Shown: piece by piece, positions 1 to 6,000 of the stretch
Layout of the letters: each line of letters starts with the position of its first letter
Position numbering within the stretch: the stretch's first letter is position 1
Assembly: GCA_964461265.1 (NCBI GenBank)
Contig: CAYWTS010000071.1
Span: 1 to 6,309 of the forward strand
From: CAYWTS01 sp964461265
Lineage (GTDB): Bacteria > Bacteroidota > Ignavibacteria > Tepidaquicellales > OLB5
Reading direction: 5' to 3'
Length of the DNA stretch: 6,309 nucleotides
Translations under genes and position numbers: made by a program
The notes under the pieces: model-generated
What the model was told of the DNA's origin: nothing
What the model saw: only the letters and a program-made list of their open reading frames with translations
Databases searched by the model: none

Positions 1-73
1 CGTAATCTTGTGCATAAAAGTTTGTTGTAACTGCTAAGAATAAAGTAAAAAAAATGTAAATAATTTTTAACAA
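1..73 (-). CDS. N-terminus of an exported protein, truncated by the window edge
   Basis: Only the first 24 codons lie in the window. The reading frame starts at TTG (73-71) and gives MLKIIYIFFTLFLA followed by VTTNFYAQDY. This is a textbook export signal: Lys3, a hydrophobic core at residues 4-15, and a probable signal peptidase I site after Ala21 (F-Y-A before Q-D-Y), leaving an N-terminal Gln as is common in Bacteroidota. No ATG occurs in frame in this stretch. TTG is chosen because AAGGAG lies 6 bases before it and a good promoter lies further upstream. The frame stays open upstream of the TTG, but that stretch is low-complexity AT-rich DNA containing the promoter. The mature protein is outside the window, so its function cannot be stated. 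With its own promoter and a terminator-like hairpin before it, it is probably a separate transcription unit from the barrel gene. Confidence 0.72.
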   Translation of the reverse strand, partial: MLKIIYIFFTLFLAVTTNFYAQDY

Positions 74-79
74 AATAAT

Positions 80-85
80 CTCCTT
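80..85 (-). promoter_or_regulatory. Shine-Dalgarno sequence for the truncated exported protein
   Basis: The minus strand reads AAGGAG at 85-80, within AGGAAGGAGA, and six bases separate it from the TTG at 73. The match and spacing are close to ideal and decide the start of this ORF, since no ATG is available. The barrel gene in the same window has no such purine-rich site before its ATG. Bacteroidota genes often lack Shine-Dalgarno sequences, so this strong one may compensate for the weak TTG start (inference). Confidence 0.7.
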
Positions 86-135
86 CCTTTTTAAAAAGTT
101 TTGAAATATTAAATAAAAAGTAAATAAAATTTTTA

Positions 136-166
136 CAAATGTAAATCTAATTGTATTAGTTTTCAA
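136..166 (-). promoter_or_regulatory. Bacteroidota-type primary sigma promoter
   Basis: On the minus strand TTG (166-164) is followed after exactly 20 bases by TACATTTG (143-136). The -7 element matches TAnnTTTG at every fixed position, and the spacing falls inside the TTG-N17-23-TAnnTTTG range known for Bacteroidota primary sigma promoters. Transcription would start near 130, giving a leader of roughly 55 bases with the Shine-Dalgarno site near its end. The -33 element begins 7 bp after the hairpin at 173-200, so the terminator of one unit and the promoter of the next are packed together. Confidence 0.68.
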
Positions 167-172
167 CCTGAT

Positions 173-200
173 TAGCGTCAAGTCTGCTGACTTGACGCTA
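173..200 (-). terminator. Hairpin after the barrel gene, probable transcription terminator
   Basis: TAGCGTCAAGTC (173-184) and GACTTGACGCTA (189-200) form a perfect 12-bp stem around a 4-base loop. On the transcribed strand it begins 33 bases after the TGA of the barrel gene. No run of U follows the stem on either strand, so it is not a classical intrinsic terminator, although U-poor hairpins are common at gene ends in this group. Its place between a stop codon and the next promoter supports a termination or 3'-end-stabilising role. It could also bind a regulator as a DNA palindrome. Confidence 0.6.
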
Positions 201-233
201 TGAACAATTAAAGTAAACATCAGGAGGAAAAAC

Positions 234-2966
234 TCAGAAAGAAGTCGTAATTGTACCTTTCAGCATAAACTCATCATAGTCATTCGGACTCATATGCCAT
301 TCTTTATAAAGATTCTTCTCAGCCCGCAGGTCTAAGGTAATATTATTAATAAAGTTAAAACTACTGCCGAAGTAAATATATATCTTTTTGCTTTTATCTT
401 TATCAACCGATGAGGCAGTGCCGAATGTATTTGTCCATACATCCTCAAAAGTATAGCTTATGCTTCCGTCGAAAGAAAGAATCCTGCTGTAATCATTAAC
501 ATAATCAAAATACTGTGCACTGATACTTGCCGACAGCGTCAGAGGAAAATTAAACGAAAACATCTCCGTTAATGTTAAGCTGTGGGATGTATAGCCAGAA
601 GCAGTATCTAACGAGCTTGCTGTGTTAAACATATACGAAACTGATGAATTCAAAAACATGTTGCCAATCGGCTGATAGTAACCGGAATTCATCATGAATA
701 AATGATTTTTGTAATCCACTTTCAGCGTAGGGTCTGATGCATCGTTACTCATGAAATTAGGCATATAAGCAAGCATCAGGTAAGGATACTTTTTGAAATT
801 CAGATTTACAGTTAAAGACGGAATAAAAATGCTGGTAGTAGCCGAACGCGATTTTATCAGGTTATCTCTCTGCCACTTCATCGATGCATTTACGCTAACC
901 TGTCTGTTTAAAAACTTCTGGTCTATCTTACCTTCGACCTGAAGCTTGTCGCCTTTCAATGTAGGATTACCGAGTGTTATGAAACCCGGTCCAATCATTT
1001 TTAAGTTTGCAGAAAGTTTCGTGTTTGATTTCTCATTATTGAATGTTGTCTTTACCGTGTATGAATAATCTATCTGGCTCGATATCTTCGGATGAAACAA
1101 GTTCTTAACAAATGACGGAATGGAATTATTTTCAAGGTCTGCATCTCGGTTATCGCGTGTAAGCATCGAGCCGACTGCTTCTGCTTCAATTGTCAGCTTG
1201 TTTTTTAACAGATTGAGCTTGCCTTCAATTCCGAATACATAATTCGAGTTCGGTGTCAGTAATTGATTCGATGTATCAACTTTAATCGAGTTCGCATCGT
1301 CGTTTGAATAAACTCCGGTTAAGTAAACATGCGATTTTTCTTTCTGCCCGTAACCGATTCTTCCCGAGTACATAAATCTTTTATATGAAACGTTGTCAAT
1401 AGGCTTCTGATTTTTGAATCCGCCGAATGCCATGTAAAACCAGCCGGGATTGAACTCGAAGTTAAGACCGGTTAACGCAACTCCGCTCAATGTAAGCGGT
1501 GTGTAACTTGGATATGTTGTCCCGATTCCAAACGTCGGAAAATATGAAATGAACTTCAATACCGGATTCATTCTGCTCATTACCTTGCTCTTTGCATTAC
1601 TCTCAAGCTTCTCGATTTCTTTTTGTGTGAGATTCGAAATTTCTTTTTTACCTTCTTCGAGCAGCTTGTCTTTTTCTTTGTTGACTCTTTCCATTATTAA
1701 ATCTTTTATCGTTGAAACATCGAGGTTCATTCCTGCTGTGTTGATGTTCTGTCTTGAAGATGAGTTCTCACTTGAGAAAAGAATTGAAGTCGAAAACGGA
1801 ATGCCATATAAAGAAAGCGAAGGAGTTAATTCAAGATATCCGTTCCTCGGCTCTTTATCCGAGCCTGTGCCCGAACGGTTTGCCGATTCACCATACAATG
1901 TGCTGCTGAACGAAAACAAAAACGTTCGCTTCTTCTGCTGAAAGAATGATGATGCACTTGAATTACCTAAATAATTTCCTTCAAGGTTTGCTCCCCAGTA
2001 CTGTTTCATCCAGGCGAGCTGTTTAGTGTTTGATATTTCTTTCTTCTCGCCGACGCTGAACTCCCAAACTTCACTCTCGGATAACAACACACCGTTAACA
2101 TACGCCTGCACCTGCCATGCATATTTTTTGCCGGGCGAAAAATTCCTGGCAGCAATTGGATACTGATAGCTTGTTGTTACTATATTGCTCTGATTATAAA
2201 ACAGCGGATTGGATTGCATTGCATCATACACCGATTGCATTCCAATAATTTCAGCTATTTTGATTTTGTATCTAACGCTGTAACCGCGAGGAACGGGAAC
2301 AGGCGGAAGCCAAGTGAAGGTTATTAATGAACCGCTTACATAATTTTTAGGTTTCGAGACATCAACGTAATCGTCAATTTTAATTTTTCTTTTGTCTGAT
2401 TTATCTTCTGTATAATCATCAATTTTTATTTTTCTTTTTTCTGCATTATCTACTATATCGACATCTACTTTTATACCGCTGGTTATGTTAGACATATCTT
2501 CAGGAAGAACCAGTTGAATCTGCGATATGTTCAGCACTTCATGACTTATACAATCCGAGCCGATAACCTGGTTATTTGCTTCGTTTACTACCTCGATGCA
2601 GATATCATAATTACCTGTCGGCAATTGACCCATTTGCGTAATCACATTTTTATAAGTTTCGTTTTTCTCGTTGATTGTAACTTTGCCAACATCGCTTGTT
2701 TTTACCTGTTTAGTTCCCGGCGGAAGCAGAAAACTTGACGATGAGGCATCGACAGTCATACCTTTTATATTTTCTGTAGCCCTGCCGTGAAGATACACAC
2801 GGTATGTTTCCTGCGACGTATTTGTTATCGTCAGCTTAAACATATCCTCAGTGAAGAACTGATACACCGGCGGCGGCTGCAGCTGAACAGGAAGGGATTG
2901 GGAAAATCCCTCGCTTACTGTTAGGAAGAAACTGATGATGATTAATATATATTTTAGCTTTTGCAT
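234..2966 (-). CDS. Large outer-membrane beta-barrel protein with N-terminal Ig/Fn3-like domains
   Basis: Complete 910-residue ORF from ATG (2966) to TGA (236-234). Residues 1-22 are a signal peptide (Lys3 and Lys5, hydrophobic 6-18, cleavage likely after G-F-S with Gln23 next). Residues 24-146 look like a beta-sandwich with the protein's only two Cys (123 and 139), possibly a disulfide; from memory it resembles the TANFOR-type N-terminal domain of Bacteroidota surface proteins, unverified. Residues 147-210 hold a 15-residue repeat linker. Residues 213-306 are fibronectin-III-like (FTW, YKIKIAEII, YAWQVQAYV). From about 320 to 910 there are many amphipathic strands rich in Ser, Tyr, Phe and Asn, ending in TITTSF; a terminal Phe is the usual BAM recognition feature of outer-membrane barrels. 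A charged coiled-coil segment (about 415-465) interrupts the barrel. There is no clear Shine-Dalgarno site before the ATG. The exact family is not recognised. The role is inferred: a surface-protein anchor, exporter or receptor working with the Cys-rich protein encoded 65 bp upstream. No TonB plug domain is seen. Confidence 0.85.
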   Translation of the reverse strand: MQKLKYILIIISFFLTVSEGFSQSLPVQLQPPPVYQFFTEDMFKLTITNTSQETYRVYLHGRATENIKGMTVDASSSSFLLPPGTKQVKTSDVGKVTINEKNETYKNVITQMGQLPTGNYDICIEVVNEANNQVIGSDCISHEVLNISQIQLVLPEDMSNITSGIKVDVDIVDNAEKRKIKIDDYTEDKSDKRKIKIDDYVDVSKPKNYVSGSLITFTWLPPVPVPRGYSVRYKIKIAEIIGMQSVYDAMQSNPLFYNQSNIVTTSYQYPIAARNFSPGKKYAWQVQAYVNGVLLSESEVWEFSVGEKKEISNTKQLAWMKQYWGANLEGNYLGNSSASSFFQQKKRTFLFSFSSTLYGESANRSGTGSDKEPRNGYLELTPSLSLYGIPFSTSILFSSENSSSRQNINTAGMNLDVSTIKDLIMERVNKEKDKLLEEGKKEISNLTQKEIEKLESNAKSKVMSRMNPVLKFISYFPTFGIGTTYPSYTPLTLSGVALTGLNFEFNPGWFYMAFGGFKNQKPIDNVSYKRFMYSGRIGYGQKEKSHVYLTGVYSNDDANSIKVDTSNQLLTPNSNYVFGIEGKLNLLKNKLTIEAEAVGSMLTRDNRDADLENNSIPSFVKNLFHPKISSQIDYSYTVKTTFNNEKSNTKLSANLKMIGPGFITLGNPTLKGDKLQVEGKIDQKFLNRQVSVNASMKWQRDNLIKSRSATTSIFIPSLTVNLNFKKYPYLMLAYMPNFMSNDASDPTLKVDYKNHLFMMNSGYYQPIGNMFLNSSVSYMFNTASSLDTASGYTSHSLTLTEMFSFNFPLTLSASISAQYFDYVNDYSRILSFDGSISYTFEDVWTNTFGTASSVDKDKSKKIYIYFGSSFNFINNITLDLRAEKNLYKEWHMSPNDYDEFMLKGTITTSF
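1572..1724 (-). other. Coiled-coil insertion inside the beta-barrel region
   Basis: Residues about 415-465 of the 910-residue protein break the beta pattern with a helical, highly charged stretch (IMERVNKEKDKLLEEGKKE, then ISNLTQKEIEKLESNAKSK). Hydrophobic residues recur at heptad-like spacing between Lys/Glu pairs. It lies between two groups of predicted transmembrane strands, so it should form a long periplasmic or extracellular loop or hairpin. Which side it faces cannot be decided from the sequence. Confidence 0.6.
2340..2474 (-). repeat. Three-copy 45-bp (15-residue) in-frame repeat in the barrel protein
   Basis: Residues 165-209 contain three units in exact 15-residue register: IKVDVDIVDNAEKRK, IKIDDYTEDKSDKRK, and IKIDDYVDVSKP plus the following residues. 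The last two share KRKIKIDDY, and their DNA (2367-2396 and 2412-2441) is clearly similar at an offset of 45. The first copy is degenerate. The segment is acidic and basic in alternation and lies between the first beta-sandwich and the Fn3-like domain, so it is probably a linker or an inserted loop that grew by tandem duplication. Confidence 0.75.
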
Positions 2967-2987
2967 GTTAATTTTTCATTTTCAAAT

Positions 2988-3019
2988 ATGAGTCAGGTCT
3001 TTGATAAGACCCGACTCAT
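2988..3019 (-). terminator. Intergenic hairpin between the two large genes (terminator or attenuator)
   Basis: ATGAGTCAGGTCTT (2988-3001) and AAGACCCGACTCAT (3006-3019) pair around a 4-base loop. The single non-Watson-Crick position, 2995/3012, is A against C on the plus strand but U against G in the minus-strand RNA, so a complete 14-bp stem forms only in the transcript of these genes. It starts 12 bases after the TAA of the Cys-rich gene and ends 21 bases before the ATG of the barrel gene. Only a short UUU follows the stem. It may end the upstream transcript, allow partial read-through, or protect a processed 3' end. No good promoter was found between it and the ATG. Confidence 0.6.
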
Positions 3020-3031
3020 GAACAAAATTTT

Positions 3032-6000
3032 TTATTTTTTTTCAGGTTTATCTGTTGGCAATCTTTCGATACAAAGGCAACCAGCAGGAAATTCAAAGCA
3101 TCTACCATTCTTACATTCTTTCTGGCATTCTTCACACATTCCACCTAAACGTTGAGGAACTGTATTAGAACCTGCCTGGAACAATCCAACATCAAGGAGA
3201 GAAGCTGTTTCTTCATTATCCCCTAATTCATAGACAACCCACAAATATATACTACCCAATTTTAAATCAGGAATTTCTTTAGGATAAGATAAGAAGTTTG
3301 ATTCTGCATTAATTTCAAAGTGTGGTTCATTACCAGTTAAGTCTTTCTCCATATCTGATAGAGTTGTTGTACCCTCTCTTGGAATAATCTCGACTATCCT
3401 GAAATATTTCTGTTTATTCGGACTTCCGGAATTTTCCCATGTGAAATCCGGACGCAATGAACTATTCGGATTGAAAATTGTTGGTGATACATTTGCCTTT
3501 ACAATACTTATATCCCCAAGAGGGATACCACCTAAACGTCCGGGTTGCAATCTTCTAATTATTCCAAATGAAAACCTACACGATAAACAAACTAAACCAC
3601 TCATACCTGAACAGGTTGCTCTTCTTTCGATATTATAGTTACCAAATCCGAAATAACGAGTGATAGATTGATTATTTTCCCCGGTTACGATTTGATTATT
3701 AATGAACCAACTATAGATTACGTTACATCCTATTCCTTGACAGGTAACCGGCGGTGGCGTTATTGTGAACACTCCCCCATGTAAAAAGTGTGTGATAGTT
3801 GAGTAATCACAAGGAAGAGTTAGAATTTCATTACTATTAGGAATATCTATTTTAATGTATTGTAAATCTGGAGTAATGCATTTACATCCTGTAGGTTTCC
3901 CAGAAACTTTTACCGTTAATGTACAGGGGGGACAACTTTTTTCATCACATTCAGCATTTAATATTACATTATAGGTACCCGGTTGAGAAAAATTATAACT
4001 GAAACCATTATTCCCCGGACCATTGCCGGGTACAGGTCCAACAACTTCCCATTTAATAGTCGGTTTACAGTTCTTTGGAATACATAAATAACTATAATTA
4101 AATGTAATTGATGAAGGTTCTTTTAGTAAAATGGTATCACTACAATTAATATTCTTTTCTCTTACTTCATTAATGGAATATTTCATATTTATCCAGCCAC
4201 CGCAATCGCATTTAGGTGATTCTTTTGGTATAATTGTTATTCTGCAGGAATCACAAATGGTTTTACCGCACCAAGCATATATCATTACGTCTGTAGTATT
4301 GCTTATATTAGTTAAAACGAATGGAGTTGTTTGGGGCGATGTCATTGTTCCGCCATTAATTCTATATGAGTAACTAGCTGTTCTGCATTCTTTGGGGCAA
4401 ATGTATTGCGGATTGAGAGTAACGGAACTGTTAATGTTGACAGTATATTTCCCTTCGCATTTTATCGGATCATCTTTTTTCAATTTGTCTATTTCATAGG
4501 ATATTCTGCTTTTATCTAAACCCCACCTTCCTTTTTTGCAATCACAACCCGTTTCTTTTTTCTTCACTTCAATTTTAGAAACGCATCTGCAAGTATCTGT
4601 TCCGCAAACGATATAAGAAGAAATATAATAAAAGCCGGCTTCAGACGGAGTAAATGTTATTGGGAAATTTGACCCTGAATTTGAAAAACCATTTGGACCT
4701 GAAACATCCCATCTGGTTGAAATAAGACATTTACCGTTTGTGCAATTTAAACCTGGATTTATTGAGATTACATCACTAACATAAGCAATTTCATTTATTG
4801 CCTCTCCGCAAATAAAAGGATAACTTTTATCGTTAATTCTTAATTTGCCATCTTCTGTTTTACAATCACACTTTACTTCATTACAGCATTTTATATAGAA
4901 ATCTTCGCCGTATGTATAGCATGTTCTTACCTGTTGATCTGATATATAAAAATGCCACTTCAGAATTGGATTACAGGGTATATCAGAAGGAATTGTCCAC
5001 ACATATGATTGCTGATTAGCAGGTACATTTACTGCTAAAACCTGATGAACCCTGTTATTCGTAACATCAATCAGCGAAATTGTAACCATCCCCGTTGGCG
5101 AGCAACCGCTCCAATTGATTTTAACATTCTGGCCGGGACATAAGGTGTCACCTTTATATACTGACTCTAATTTCAGTTCACAGCAATCACCTGTTGTGCA
5201 TACAGGCAAATTACCGCATATATTAAAATCACAGGTATCGGATGGTTTATCGAATCTAATAATTCTAAATGTAAAACATAACGGATTTACTTGAGGATCA
5301 GAATATGTAAAATGAAAGTTATTAAGACCAGGATTCAGCATTGTAGATGAAGAATTTGAAATGTTTGCACTAGGATAAACACCCTGAATATACGCCTGAA
5401 CACCTGTTAAATTATTAACACTAGACCAAATAGTATATAACTGCTGCCCTTGAGGATTTTTGTTTCCACAGGTAATGGAATCAATCTTGACATCGAAGTT
5501 GCAGTTTGAAGTAGGACAATCTGGCAGAGTAATACATATTGTATCACTATAACAACACCTAGTATTATTTTCTACTGAACCCATAAAAGCAGCCATTTGA
5601 AAACAAATTTCCTGTCCAGGTGAAGCATTTCTGATAATTAACTCAAATGGTCCTGCCTGGTAGCCGGCATCAGGATAATTCGGAATATTTGTCATGAATA
5701 CATTAGGATCGAATACCAAATTTGATGGTGAAATTTCATCAAATGCAAATCCGTTCGCATCGAAATCTGAATAATTAGCCACATCAAATTTTAAAGTAAA
5801 CGTACCATCAGGATTGCAAGTTATAGTTTTGTTTAATAATTGAATGCAAACAGAAGCAGGAGGTGGCGGGATACAAGATGTTAACAAAGTATCAGAGCAT
5901 ACAGTATTACCATCAATTCTCCATTCAATTAATATTTTTTGCTGATTTTCCTGGTAACCCGCTAAACAGAATTCCAGAATATTTTGAGATAAGTTAAGCG

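Noticed and set aside
213..218. AGGAGG on the plus strand
   Set aside because: Looks like a ribosome site, but no plus-strand coding region follows; it lies in the 3' region of the barrel gene.
1549..1941. Plus-strand ORF of 130 codons with a hydrophobic N-terminal half
   Set aside because: It is antisense to the barrel gene; the hydrophobic stretch is the complement of the Lys/Glu-rich coiled-coil codons. No ribosome site or promoter supports it.
2514..2738. Plus-strand ORF of 74 codons
   Set aside because: Lies wholly antisense within the barrel gene and has no recognisable domain or start signal.
2961..3155. Plus-strand ORF across the intergenic hairpin
   Set aside because: Mostly antisense to the end of the Cys-rich gene; its middle is the hairpin and the T-rich run, and the product is not protein-like.
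3441..3638. Plus-strand ORF of 65 codons
   Set aside because: Antisense to the Fn3-like and last B repeat coding region, with no supporting signal.
4131..4373. Plus-strand ORF of 80 codons
   Set aside because: Antisense to B repeats 2 and 3, whose Cys pattern shows that the minus frame is the coding one.
4398..4405. TACATTTG (-7 promoter element) on the minus strand inside the Cys-rich gene
   Set aside because: No TTG lies 17-23 bases upstream, and it falls inside a conserved repeat codon stretch; most likely chance in AT-rich DNA.
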